From Campylobacteraceae bacterium (lineage in GTDB: Bacteria > Campylobacterota > Campylobacteria > Campylobacterales > Arcobacteraceae), in assembly GCA_013373175.1 (NCBI GenBank), contig JABXII010000017.1:1-57555 (forward strand): DNA of 57,555 nucleotides. The letters are read 5' to 3'. Below are positions 18,069 to 26,866 of this stretch, piece after piece. The first letter of the stretch is position 1. Each line of letters opens with the position of its first letter. The notes beneath the pieces were generated by a model. That model was not told the origin of the DNA. It saw only the letters and a list, made by a program, of their open reading frames with translations, and ran no database searches. The position numbers were made by a program, and so were the translations under genes.

Positions 18069-20198
18069 CTATTGATTTATATTAATAGGTATAACTATTG
18101 TAAACTCTTCACCTTTGTATTTATTATTTTCAAATTCATATACTATAGTTTCGTTATTTATTTCTCCATCAAAATGTTTTTTGATTATTTCAGAAGACAT
18201 ATAAAGCCCTAAACCTGTTCCTTGAGATTTATGTTTTGTAGTAAAATATGGTTCATAAATCTTATCTTTTAATTTATCTTTTATTCCACCTGCATTATCT
18301 GATACTTTAATAATTATCTTATCATCTTTAATATAGTTTTTCATAAAGATATATTTTTTGCTTTCAGGTTTTAAAGTAGTTAAAATTGCATCTTTTGCAT
18401 TGTTAATAAGGTTAATTACTACTTGCATTAGTTCAAACTTATACCCTTTTATATTAACAGGTGTTAAATCTGTTTGAAGATATATTCCATGAGATTTATA
18501 TGAAGTTTCAAATATCTCAATATTCTCTTTTATTACATCCTCTATATTAAATAGTTCAAGCTCTTTATTAGGGTTGAAAAAATTTCTAAACTTGTCAATA
18601 ATAGTAGATAAGTATTGAACTGTATTTACTATCTTTTCTAGATTTTTTATAGTCTCTTCTTTTTTATCAATATTAAGTTCAATTTGCATAATCTGACTTG
18701 AAGAGATAGTACTAATAACATTTAAAGGCTGTCTCCATTGATGTGCAATATTTCCAATCATTTCTCCCATTGAGGCTAACTTACTTTGTTGATATATCAT
18801 TTGTTCTTTTTTCTTATTATCTTTTTGTAGTTTAATAACTTCATCTACATCAGTATGGAAACCTGTCATTCTAATAGGTTTACCTTCAATATCAAAGAAT
18901 ATTTTACCTCTTATTCTTAGCCATCTGTATGAGCCATTTTTGCACTTAAACCTATAATGGTCTTGATAAAAACTTGTTTCACCTCTTAAATGTTTAGCTA
19001 ACTTTTTTAAGGTATTTTTGTAATCAGCAGGATGAACACTTTTTTTCCAGAAATTCTTTATATCATCTACTTCATCTAAAGAGTTATAACCTAACATTTC
19101 AAGATATCTTCTAGAGTAGTATGCACTATTGTTTACTAAATCTAAATCCCAAAGTCCATCTTGAACTCCTTCAATAGCTCTTGCGTATTGCTCTTTTAAA
19201 TCTCTTAATTCATCAATAATCTCTTTTAAATTTATTGCAAAATTATCAAACTCTAAAATATTGCTTTGTTCATAGATTACTAATTTATTATCCTTTGATT
19301 CCTTTGCAAAGTTAAGTAGTTTTGAGAAAGGTTTTATAAAATACCTATTTGTAAATATATATAAAATAGAAAAAGAGGCTATTACAAAAAGAAGTAAAAG
19401 TAATCCTGCTTTTATAAAATCATTTTTCAACAATGAAATTGAAGAATTATTTATAATATATATAACATTTATATAACCATCATTTGAAATACTAACTTTT
19501 TCATTAAAATATATTTTTTTATCCTCTTTTATTATCTCTTTATCTTTTAAAGTTTGAATATTCTCTATCTCATTTTTTGCAGTTGTTGCTATTAGATAAT
19601 TTTCATAATAGATATAAACATCAACTAAAGAGGCATTTTGTTTGATATTTGAAACTATGGCAAAGTTATCATTTAGAATTTTTCCTGCATAAAGTTTTGC
19701 TTTTACTCTACCTGTGTCTTGATTAATTATTTTTTTAGAGCTAAGTAAGATTAGATATACATCATCTTTATTTTCAATAAGTAAAAAGATATTCCCCTCT
19801 TTTACTCTTTTTTCACTTATCTTTTTAATTATATAATCCGTATCAAATAAAGAGTTACTAAAATTAATAAGCTCATCATTTTTTTCTAAATACAATAAAT
19901 CAACTTGGTCTGTTGAAATAGAATCATTTATTAATCTTCCTACAGTATCTTTGTCTTTATTAGTTTTCTCAAGTATTTTACTTATTTTAAAAGTGATTTC
20001 ATCTAGATTTTTTTTCTCATTTTCTACTATTATATTTGTTAAATTTTTTGTTTGATTGAAAAATTGTTTTAGATTATGGTTTAGCACTTTCTCTGTAGAA
20101 AAATATGCCCAAAAAGAGATACCAAAAGAGACTACAATTAAAAATATTATAATCGATAAACTATTTATAAGTGTTAAGGAAAACTTCTTTCTAGTCAT
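18069..20198 (-). CDS. Membrane sensor histidine kinase with PAS domain
   Basis: The 709-residue inner-membrane protein has a first membrane segment at about residues 10-32 and an extracytoplasmic sensor of about 230 residues. A second membrane segment lies at about 263-285. The cytoplasmic part carries a PAS_3-type domain at about 345-470 (GVQDGLWDLDL to MTGFHTDVDE). It continues with the phospho-acceptor H-box in GEMIGNIAHQWRQPLNVIS, then an ATPase domain with INLINNAKDA, SDNAGGI and GTGLGLYMSS. No response regulator is adjacent. It overlaps by 8 bp the gene for a periplasmic binding protein, so the binding protein probably presents a ligand to its sensor region, as in LuxP-LuxQ or TorT-TorS. 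Signal and target are unknown. Confidence 0.9.
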   Translation of the reverse strand: MTRKKFSLTLINSLSIIIFLIVVSFGISFWAYFSTEKVLNHNLKQFFNQTKNLTNIIVENEKKNLDEITFKISKILEKTNKDKDTVGRLINDSISTDQVDLLYLEKNDELINFSNSLFDTDYIIKKISEKRVKEGNIFLLIENKDDVYLILLSSKKIINQDTGRVKAKLYAGKILNDNFAIVSNIKQNASLVDVYIYYENYLIATTAKNEIENIQTLKDKEIIKEDKKIYFNEKVSISNDGYINVIYIINNSSISLLKNDFIKAGLLLLLFVIASFSILYIFTNRYFIKPFSKLLNFAKESKDNKLVIYEQSNILEFDNFAINLKEIIDELRDLKEQYARAIEGVQDGLWDLDLVNNSAYYSRRYLEMLGYNSLDEVDDIKNFWKKSVHPADYKNTLKKLAKHLRGETSFYQDHYRFKCKNGSYRWLRIRGKIFFDIEGKPIRMTGFHTDVDEVIKLQKDNKKKEQMIYQQSKLASMGEMIGNIAHQWRQPLNVISTISSSQIMQIELNIDKKEETIKNLEKIVNTVQYLSTIIDKFRNFFNPNKELELFNIEDVIKENIEIFETSYKSHGIYLQTDLTPVNIKGYKFELMQVVINLINNAKDAILTTLKPESKKYIFMKNYIKDDKIIIKVSDNAGGIKDKLKDKIYEPYFTTKHKSQGTGLGLYMSSEIIKKHFDGEINNETIVYEFENNKYKGEEFTIVIPININQ

Positions 20199-21282
20199 CT
20201 TTTGTATACCTAAATGCTCTATTTTTTAGTTTTTCTAATTCTTCTTTTTTAATTCCCTTTTTTACTATTGCAAAGTCTCCTGAGTATATAGTTGGAACTT
20301 TATATGATTGATTTAAGATGTCAAGCTTTATAGCTTCTGCCATTGCAACACCATTATCATCATTCATTCTCATAACAGTAATATCAAGTTCGCCTTTTTC
20401 TATAGCTTCTAATTCAGAAGAGCCACCACCCCAACCATTAATTTCTATTTTTCCTAAAAGTTTTTTTTCTTTTAATGCTTCTATTGCACCCAATGTAATA
20501 TCAGTTGTACAAGAATAAATAAACTTGATATTGCTATTTCTATTAAGTAAATCAAGTGTTGCATTTTTTGCTTTTTCTTTATTTAGGTCAGTATAGTATT
20601 CATCTGTAAGTTTTAGATTTGAATTGTTTCTAACATAGTCAACAAATTTATTTCCTCTCATAAAACTAACATAACCTTTAGAACCATAAAGAACAGCGTA
20701 ATTACCTTCTTTATTAGTCTCTTTTATATAGTAATCTGCTAATAGTTTACTTCCTTTATAGTGATCAAAACCAACATAAAGGAAAGGTTGCTTTTCTCCC
20801 CACGATTTTAAAGGAGTTGTTATATTTTGTAAAATAAGTTTTATTTTCTTATTACTGATAATTCTTTCTATAAATTTTTTATGTTTACTTGTATCTAAAG
20901 TAAAAATCAAATAATCAGGTTCTAGCTTTAAAGCTTCCATTAAATGTTTTGATTGTTCTTTTATTTCAATTGCTGGTTTTGTAAAAAACTCTATTAAGTC
21001 ATAATCTATATTTAACTCATTTAATCTTTTCTCAAAAGAGACTTTACTTTTTCTCCAATAATCTGAAATTTGATTTCCTGGATATACTAAAACAATCTTT
21101 ATTCTTTTATTTTTTTTAGTTAAAGCATGTGCTTTATCTTTTACCGTTTGCTTAAACTCTTTGTATATATATTCTTGGTTATTTTTTTTCAGGTATTCCC
21201 TAACTTGGTAATACTCATTATTATTTGCACTTAAACTTGTTGTTATAAAAAATAGAAGTAAAAAAATTGAGTGGTATTTCAT
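20191..21282 (-). CDS. Periplasmic substrate-binding protein coupled to the sensor kinase
   Basis: The 363-residue protein starts with a signal peptide (FLLLFFITTSLSANNNEY). It then shows the two-lobe fold of sugar/autoinducer-type periplasmic binding proteins. The family pattern is seen in IKIVLVYPGNQISDYWRKS at about residue 62, in EPDYLIFTL, in FLYVGFDHYKGSKLLADYYI and in NIKFIYSCTTDITLGAIEAL. No ABC permease or ATPase gene is nearby. The 8-bp overlap with the kinase gene argues for sensing rather than uptake, in the manner of LuxP or TorT. The ligand cannot be read from sequence. The start has the usual hydrophobic signal and no closer alternative start. Confidence 0.85.
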   Translation of the reverse strand: MKYHSIFLLLFFITTSLSANNNEYYQVREYLKKNNQEYIYKEFKQTVKDKAHALTKKNKRIKIVLVYPGNQISDYWRKSKVSFEKRLNELNIDYDLIEFFTKPAIEIKEQSKHLMEALKLEPDYLIFTLDTSKHKKFIERIISNKKIKLILQNITTPLKSWGEKQPFLYVGFDHYKGSKLLADYYIKETNKEGNYAVLYGSKGYVSFMRGNKFVDYVRNNSNLKLTDEYYTDLNKEKAKNATLDLLNRNSNIKFIYSCTTDITLGAIEALKEKKLLGKIEINGWGGGSSELEAIEKGELDITVMRMNDDNGVAMAEAIKLDILNQSYKVPTIYSGDFAIVKKGIKKEELEKLKNRAFRYTKDD

Positions 21283-21368
21283 ATTTCGCCTTTTGTGGAG
21301 AATATTATAACGAAATTGGAAACCTTAGTAAATAAATTATGTTTAGAATTTAAGTAAAGTAGCCTTTG

Positions 21369-21911
21369 CTACTTTACAAGTTTTGAGATTTCTTTAAATA
21401 CAGGATGTTTTGCATTTACAGTTAATTCAAATAATAGTGATTCGTAAGTTGTTGGAATAACACCAGCTTGAACTAATCTAGTGATTGCCATATCTTTATC
21501 TTTTTGTTTTCTTGAATTAACACAATCTGTTACTAATACAACTTTAAAGCCCTCTTCTAATAAATCAATAGCTGTTTGTAAAACACAAACATGCGTTTCA
21601 ATACCTGCTAAAATAACAGTATCTTTACCACTTGCTTTAATTGCTTTAAGTCCATCTTCATTACCACAACAAGAGAATGTTGTTTTTTCAAAGTGAGGAT
21701 AATCTTTTGTTAATTCGTGAATACTAGGAATAGTTTCACCAATACCTTTTTTATATTGTTCATTTACAATAACTGGTATCTCATGTAGTTTTAATCCCTT
21801 GATTAAAATCTGTAGGTTTTCTTCTAACTCTTCGTTATTTGAAATATGCGGAAATAGTTTTTCTTGGATATCTACTTGTACAAAAATCGAATTTTCTGCT
21901 TTTATTCTCAT
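21369..21911 (-). CDS. Isochorismatase-like cysteine hydrolase (YcaC type)
   Basis: The 180-residue protein has the isochorismatase fold. The first catalytic acid is in FVQVDIQEKLFP (about Asp14). The lysine region is HFEKTTFSCCG, and the nucleophile is Cys in ILAGIETHVCVLQTAIDLL (about Cys108). It ends with LFELTVNAKHPVFKEISKLV, common in the YcaC/YecD-like subgroup. Such enzymes hydrolyse small amides or esters, and the substrate is not evident. It stands alone, with an AAGGAGATAAT ribosome site before the ATG. A second, different member is at 40329-40895. Confidence 0.85.
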   Translation of the reverse strand: MRIKAENSIFVQVDIQEKLFPHISNNEELEENLQILIKGLKLHEIPVIVNEQYKKGIGETIPSIHELTKDYPHFEKTTFSCCGNEDGLKAIKASGKDTVILAGIETHVCVLQTAIDLLEEGFKVVLVTDCVNSRKQKDKDMAITRLVQAGVIPTTYESLLFELTVNAKHPVFKEISKLVK

Positions 21912-22016
21912 ATTATCTCCTTAATTTAATAATTAATAATACAAAAACATATAGGAAAAATCTAGTGATTTTTACAATTTCAGTAAGGATTTTTTAAATT
22001 TGAGAAGTAAATAAGC

Positions 22017-22036
22017 AAAAAGGGCTAAAAGCCCCT
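22017..22036 (-). terminator. Terminator after hemC
   Basis: GGGCT-TTT-AGCCC reads on the minus strand just after the hemC stop and is followed by TTTTTG. It is a short but typical intrinsic terminator. Confidence 0.75.
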
Positions 22037-22043
22037 TAAAATG

Positions 22044-22982
22044 CTATTCAAATGCTACTTTCTCAGCTCGAGCAAGTAACTCTTTTGCACCTTGATCAAT
22101 AAAAGTTTGAGCTAAAGCTGCACCAATTGTTTTATATTCATCAATATCTGCTATTAAATTTTCTTGAATATACTCACTTCCATCTGGCATACCTACAATT
22201 GCTCTAACATCAATAGAGTTTTCATCAATAATAGTTGCTTTAATTCCAATAGGAACTTGACAACCACCCTCTAAAGTTCTTACAAAATCTCTTTCTACTG
22301 TTGATTCAATTTCTGCATTTTTATCATGTAATACTGATAATAGTTCAACTAATTCTGGATTATCTAAAGTTTCAATACCTAATGTTGCTTGTCCCATTGA
22401 TGGAATCATTTCTTCTGTTGAAATAGGATTGAAATGTACTACTTCATCTTCGATTTGAAGTTTTTGTACACCAGTTGCAGCTAAAATAATTGCATCATAT
22501 TCACCTGCTTTTAGTTTTGCAATTCTTGTATTGATATTTCCTCTTAAGTCTTTTAAAACAATATCAGGTCTTAATAGTTTTATTTCAAGTCTTCTTCTTA
22601 AACTTGTAGTACCAACTACTGCATTTTGTGGTAGTTCTTGGATACTTGCGTATTTTTCACTTAATAGTGCATCTCTTGGGTCAAATCTTTGAGATAATGC
22701 AGCTAAAACAAAACCTTCTTCAAAATTAACAGGAACATCTTTTAAACTATGAACTGCAATATCAGCTTCTTTATTTAAAAGTGCTATCTCTAACTCTTTT
22801 GTAAATAGACCTTTTCCACCAATTTTTGCTAATGGAACATCTAAAATTTTATCTGCTTTTGTAGAAAAAGTTTTTAATTCAACTTCAATATCTGGGTAGT
22901 GTTCATTTAACTTTGCTTTTACATACTCACTTTGCCATAATGCTAGTTTACTACTTCTTGTTGCTATTATTATTTTCTTCAT
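22044..22982 (-). CDS. hemC: Porphobilinogen deaminase (hydroxymethylbilane synthase)
   Basis: The 312-residue cytoplasmic enzyme joins four porphobilinogen units into hydroxymethylbilane on the way to heme. Motifs are IIATRSSKLALWQSEYVK, the substrate-binding KGLFTKELEIALLNKEADIA, SLKDVPV, and GTTSLRRR. The dipyrromethane cofactor cysteine is in RTLEGGCQVPIG (about Cys240). The TAA of the upstream DsbA-like gene is directly followed by the hemC ATG, so the two are probably coupled. The length is typical. Confidence 0.96.
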   Translation of the reverse strand: MKKIIIATRSSKLALWQSEYVKAKLNEHYPDIEVELKTFSTKADKILDVPLAKIGGKGLFTKELEIALLNKEADIAVHSLKDVPVNFEEGFVLAALSQRFDPRDALLSEKYASIQELPQNAVVGTTSLRRRLEIKLLRPDIVLKDLRGNINTRIAKLKAGEYDAIILAATGVQKLQIEDEVVHFNPISTEEMIPSMGQATLGIETLDNPELVELLSVLHDKNAEIESTVERDFVRTLEGGCQVPIGIKATIIDENSIDVRAIVGMPDGSEYIQENLIADIDEYKTIGAALAQTFIDQGAKELLARAEKVAFE

Positions 22983-23813
22983 TTACTTTCCTAACTCTTC
23001 ATATTTTAATTTAGTTTTATCTTGTTCACCATTTATAAAAACAGTTGGTGTTCCTTGAACTAAAACATTTTCACCCATAGATACATCTTCAAAAATCTCT
23101 TCGTTTATTTTTTTACTATCTATATCTTCTTTTGTATATAGTGTTTTAAATACCTTATTAAAAGCATCAATTATTACACTTTCATCTTTTTCTTTTGAAG
23201 AAAACTTTTCATCCCAAAAAACAGAATACATTTTTTCTTCTATATTTTCTATTCCATCATGCTTTGCTTTTACCATTAGTTTTACTAAAGGAGCTGCTGC
23301 TAGATGTAGAGCTAAAAGAGGGAAATGATAATAGTATAAGGCAATTTTATCTTCATGCTTTTTAACATATTTAATCACATCTGGCACATAATCCATGCAA
23401 AATGGGCATAAAGGGTCTGAAAAAATTACGATTTTATCTTTTGCATTATGATTTCCAGCAATAAGTCTTTTTTTGTCATAATATTTGTCTGTTAGCTTTG
23501 GAGTCATTATATCTTTTAATGATTTTCCAGTTTCTAAATTAAATAATTCAGAAGTAATAACTTTTCCATTTGAAAAAACTATATCTTTTGCATTTACATT
23601 ATTACCTGCCATTGTTGCTTTTATATTTACAATAAAACCATACCAACCCTTTTGAGACAACTCTTTTTTCATAAAAATAGATAAATCATTTACTTCTATT
23701 CTAGGATTTTGAGAAAATCTTTTTTCTTCAAACTCTAATATTTTGTCTTCCATATCATTAGCATTTAAAATACTTGCTAATAAAACTATTGGAATCAGTA
23801 ATTTTAAAATCAT
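22983..23813 (-). CDS. Periplasmic DsbA-like thiol oxidoreductase
   Basis: The 276-residue protein has an N-terminal signal (ILKLLIPIVLLASILNAND). A long N-terminal extension of about 120 residues precedes a thioredoxin-fold domain. The redox motif CPFC lies in VIFSDPLCPFCMDYVPDVI (about residues 135-153). The cis-proline loop is VQGTPTVFINGEQD near the C-terminus. The extension resembles the dimerisation part of DsbC/DsbG-like proteins, and Campylobacterota have several such proteins. It could oxidise or isomerise disulfides of periplasmic proteins. It lies between dnaX and hemC with tight spacing, probably in one operon. Confidence 0.85.
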   Translation of the reverse strand: MILKLLIPIVLLASILNANDMEDKILEFEEKRFSQNPRIEVNDLSIFMKKELSQKGWYGFIVNIKATMAGNNVNAKDIVFSNGKVITSELFNLETGKSLKDIMTPKLTDKYYDKKRLIAGNHNAKDKIVIFSDPLCPFCMDYVPDVIKYVKKHEDKIALYYYHFPLLALHLAAAPLVKLMVKAKHDGIENIEEKMYSVFWDEKFSSKEKDESVIIDAFNKVFKTLYTKEDIDSKKINEEIFEDVSMGENVLVQGTPTVFINGEQDKTKLKYEELGK

Positions 23814-23826
23814 ATATATCCTTTCC

Positions 23827-24075
23827 TTAGTTTCTAGTTTTTACAGTTATCTTTTTAACATGTAATAACTCTTTTGCTTTATCCAGCATAGGAGAATTTA
23901 ATATCTCATTTAATTCTAACTCTCTTTGAGAAGGGGCAGGATTAGCTGTTTTTTGCATATCTGCAACACATCCAGAACCAACCTCTACATCTTCAATCAT
24001 AGAGCCACTATCAGATGAGCTATTTTGCTGTTCTTCTACTTGTGAACTATTCTGATTTTTAGGCTCCTCTTGTGG
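23827..24075 (-). pseudogene. dnaX: Out-of-frame C-terminal end of dnaX
   Basis: After the TAA of the dnaX frame at 24059, an 82-codon frame shifted by +1 runs on to a stop at 23827-23829. It continues the same Glu/Gln/Ser-rich linker (PQEEPKNQNSSQVEEQQN). It ends in ELNEILNSPMLDKAKELLHV plus a basic tail, which looks like the natural tau C-terminus. It has no ribosome site of its own. The shift point is the run of four C at 24077-24080 on the minus strand. It is either a real or sequencing indel, or a programmed +1 frameshift. Confidence 0.7.
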
Positions 24076-25954
24076 AGGGGTCTTCCTTTATAAATTCAAT
24101 CTCTGTATTTTCTCCGAAAATATCATAAATGAATATTTTAATTACACCATAATGCTTAAGCAAGAACTTTCTATCTTCCCCTTGTGCATAAGAGCTAATT
24201 TGAAGTTTATTATCTTCATATGATTTATATACAAAGTTGTGTTCAAATAGTTCTCCTAACTGAACATCTCTTTCATAAACTTTATTTATAAGCTTTTCAT
24301 ATACTTCTTTATTTGGATCATGTGGTTGTGAAACTACTTCTTGATTATTTTGAGGCACCATTGGTTCTTGAACTGCAACTGGGACTTCTTGCTCTTCTTT
24401 TTGTTCTTGAGCTTGTACTGGTTCAGGTGTAGGTGTAGATTCAAAGGGTGTTGTATCTTCAATACTATTAGAAGAAGGTTCTACAGCTTCAACTTCTTTT
24501 GGCTCTTCAGGGCTTACTTCACTTGCTACTGGTTGTTCTTTTGTTTCTTGAAGATTTGGTTCATCAAATGGTGTTGCAAACTCATCAAATGGAGTTGAGA
24601 AGTTATCTTCTTTTTCTTGAACTATTTCTTGTGTAGTCTCATTAGCAGTAGAAACTTCTTCTTGAACTGGCGGATGTTCTACTGTTTCAATAGGTTTTAC
24701 AGTCTCAATTGCATCAATAGAATCTAAAGACATGTCATTATTTTGACTATCAGAAGTACGTTGATTTTGATGATATTGTTCATTTAATTGTACTGGCTTA
24801 TCATCATAAGCATGGTTAACATCATTATTTGCATGTTCCATTACTTTTTTAATAGATATTGCCTCTTTCATCATTGGTTTAACTTCTACTTCTTCTACTT
24901 GATTAATAATATCATCAATAGTTTTTAAATTTGTTGCTTCAATCATTTTTGAAAGGGTTAAAATAAGAACAAATGTTCCATCTGAATTTAAAGATAATAA
25001 GTGTTTAGCATCACTTAAAATTCTAAAGAATCTATCAAAAAGTAGTAAATCAAATTTCGCATCTTTGTCAAGCATTTTTTGTCTAAGATAAATACTCATT
25101 TCATCACAAACTTGAGAAACATCATAGTTTTCAAGATCTAAAACTAGTTGTCTTACATCGCCTTTTTTTAAGATAACATCAAAAATCTTATCCATAAGTT
25201 CTGGTTCAATAAGACCTAACATATCAACTACCGCTGCAACTGTTATTTTCCCTTTTGAGAAAATAATAGCTTGGTCAAGTAAAGTTAGGGTATCCCTTAA
25301 ACTTCCTTGTCCACTTCTTGAAATAATATCAATTGCAGCTGTTTCAAACTCAATATTCTCTTCATTTAAAATATGTGATAGATGATGAAGTACATCAGTA
25401 TTTGCGATTTTATTAAATCTAAAATGCTGAGTTCTACTTAAAATTGTTGCAGGAAGTTTTAAAGGATCAGTAGTAGCAAGGATAAACTTAACAAAACCAG
25501 GAGGTTCTTCAAGTGTTTTAAGTAAGGCATTAAATGCTTGCGTAGTAAGCATATGAACCTCATCGATTATAAACACTTTAAATCTAGCACTACTTGGTTT
25601 ATATTTTGTATGTTCTATTAAATCTTTAATATCATCAATACCTCTATTTGAAGCGGCATCCATTTCTATTACATCTAAATGTCTATTTGCATTTGCACTT
25701 AGACAGTTTTCACAAACCTCACATGGTTTTGAAGTAGGTCCATTTGAACAAAGAAGTGCTTTTGCCATAATTCTTGCAGTTGAAGTCTTACCACTTCCTC
25801 TTAGTCCACTAAAAAGGTAAGCATGAGATAATCTATTTGAGTCTAATGCCAATGAAAGTGTTTGAGAGATTGTTGTCTGCCCTACTAAATCCTCAAATCT
25901 TTTCGGTCTATATTTTAATGCTAAAACTTTTTTTTCAATCTCATTATTGCTCAT
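24059..25954 (-). CDS. dnaX: DNA polymerase III gamma/tau subunit
   Basis: The 631-residue frame encodes the clamp-loader ATPase. LKYRPKRFEDLVGQ starts the AAA+ domain. Walker A is GLRGSGKTSTAR at about residues 50-61. The four-cysteine zinc site lies in LLCSNGPTSKPCEVCENCLS. Walker B is FIIDEVHMLT and sensor 1 is ILATTDPLKLP. Residues from about 360 to 560 are a long acidic, Pro/Glu/Gln-rich linker with FATPFDEP-type repeats. The last ordered part (about 560-620) is FEHNFVYKSYEDNKLQ onward. The frame stops as DPSTRGA, but the real C-terminus appears to continue in the +1 frame to 23827, giving about 708 residues. The start overlaps murI by 11 bp. Confidence 0.93.
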   Translation of the reverse strand: MSNNEIEKKVLALKYRPKRFEDLVGQTTISQTLSLALDSNRLSHAYLFSGLRGSGKTSTARIMAKALLCSNGPTSKPCEVCENCLSANANRHLDVIEMDAASNRGIDDIKDLIEHTKYKPSSARFKVFIIDEVHMLTTQAFNALLKTLEEPPGFVKFILATTDPLKLPATILSRTQHFRFNKIANTDVLHHLSHILNEENIEFETAAIDIISRSGQGSLRDTLTLLDQAIIFSKGKITVAAVVDMLGLIEPELMDKIFDVILKKGDVRQLVLDLENYDVSQVCDEMSIYLRQKMLDKDAKFDLLLFDRFFRILSDAKHLLSLNSDGTFVLILTLSKMIEATNLKTIDDIINQVEEVEVKPMMKEAISIKKVMEHANNDVNHAYDDKPVQLNEQYHQNQRTSDSQNNDMSLDSIDAIETVKPIETVEHPPVQEEVSTANETTQEIVQEKEDNFSTPFDEFATPFDEPNLQETKEQPVASEVSPEEPKEVEAVEPSSNSIEDTTPFESTPTPEPVQAQEQKEEQEVPVAVQEPMVPQNNQEVVSQPHDPNKEVYEKLINKVYERDVQLGELFEHNFVYKSYEDNKLQISSYAQGEDRKFLLKHYGVIKIFIYDIFGENTEIEFIKEDPSTRGA

Positions 25955-26738
25955 GTAGTTCCCTTACCATTATTTTTCCACCATCTTCCCAGTTTATTAA
26001 AATTATATCTATCATATCTTTTTTTATTTCGCCTGTGTAAAAGACTTTTATTTTTGTATCTTCATCTTTTGCCCTATTTGAAATAAAGCTTTCTAATCTT
26101 CTTGCAATAGCTGAACCTGTCTCTATAAGCTTTATATTTGCTCCCATAATCTCTTTTATTAAATCACTAACTAAAGGATAATGAGTACAACCTAAAACTA
26201 TAGTATCTACACTTCTTTCTTTCATGGGTTCTAACCAAGTAGTTAACATCTTATGTGTATCTACATGGGAAACTTTTCCATTCTCTATTTGTTCAACCAA
26301 ACCTTTGCAAGCTTGGTCATAAACTGTAACTTCATGCTCCAAAGATAAATCTTTTAAAAGCTTTTGGTACTTTTCACCACTTAAAGTTGCAGGAGTTGCT
26401 AAAACTCCAATACTTTTAGATTCAGTTACTAGCATTGCTGGTTTTACACCAGGTTCTGTTCCTATTACTATCAAATTAGGAAACTCTTCCCTTAAATTTA
26501 CAATTGCTGCTGATGTTGCTGTATTGCAAGCTACAATTAAGGCTTCAATTTCATGTGTTTTAATTAAATAGTTTGTAATATCCAAACTATGTTTTAAAAT
26601 TTGTTCTTTAGTTTTTTCTCCATAAGGTGCAAATAAAGTATCTGCTATATAAAATACTTCAAGCCCTTTTAAAGAGTTTGCAAGAGATTGAACTACTGTT
26701 AAACCTCCAAGACCTGAATCAAACACACCAACTTTCAA
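25944..26738 (-). CDS. murI: Glutamate racemase
   Basis: The 264-residue cytoplasmic enzyme makes D-glutamate for peptidoglycan. Family motifs are VGVFDSGLGGLTVVQSL at the N-terminus, LFAPYGEKTKEQIL, the first catalytic cysteine in ALIVACNTATSAAI (about Cys70), and the second in IVLGCTHYPLV (about Cys181). The length is typical. It overlaps the start of dnaX by 11 bp, so the two are co-transcribed leftwards. Confidence 0.96.
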   Translation of the reverse strand: MKVGVFDSGLGGLTVVQSLANSLKGLEVFYIADTLFAPYGEKTKEQILKHSLDITNYLIKTHEIEALIVACNTATSAAIVNLREEFPNLIVIGTEPGVKPAMLVTESKSIGVLATPATLSGEKYQKLLKDLSLEHEVTVYDQACKGLVEQIENGKVSHVDTHKMLTTWLEPMKERSVDTIVLGCTHYPLVSDLIKEIMGANIKLIETGSAIARRLESFISNRAKDEDTKIKVFYTGEIKKDMIDIILINWEDGGKIMVRELHEQ

Positions 26739-26866
26739 ACAAAACCTTTATAAAATAAGAAAGATTATACCTAAAAAGTTATAACTAATTAGTTAAATAA
26801 TATATATTTAAAGCCTTAATATTTTAAGCTTTAAACGTTAGAATTAGCAAAAGACAAAGGAATAAC

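Noticed and set aside
23827-24010. A separate small gene starting at the internal ATG (MIEDVEVGSG)
   Set aside because: No ribosome site precedes that ATG, the frame is open well upstream into dnaX, and its content reads as a continuation of the dnaX tail.
24341-24598. A cysteine- and phenylalanine-rich plus-strand frame of 85 codons
   Set aside because: It is the antisense shadow of the Glu/Pro/Gln-rich dnaX linker.
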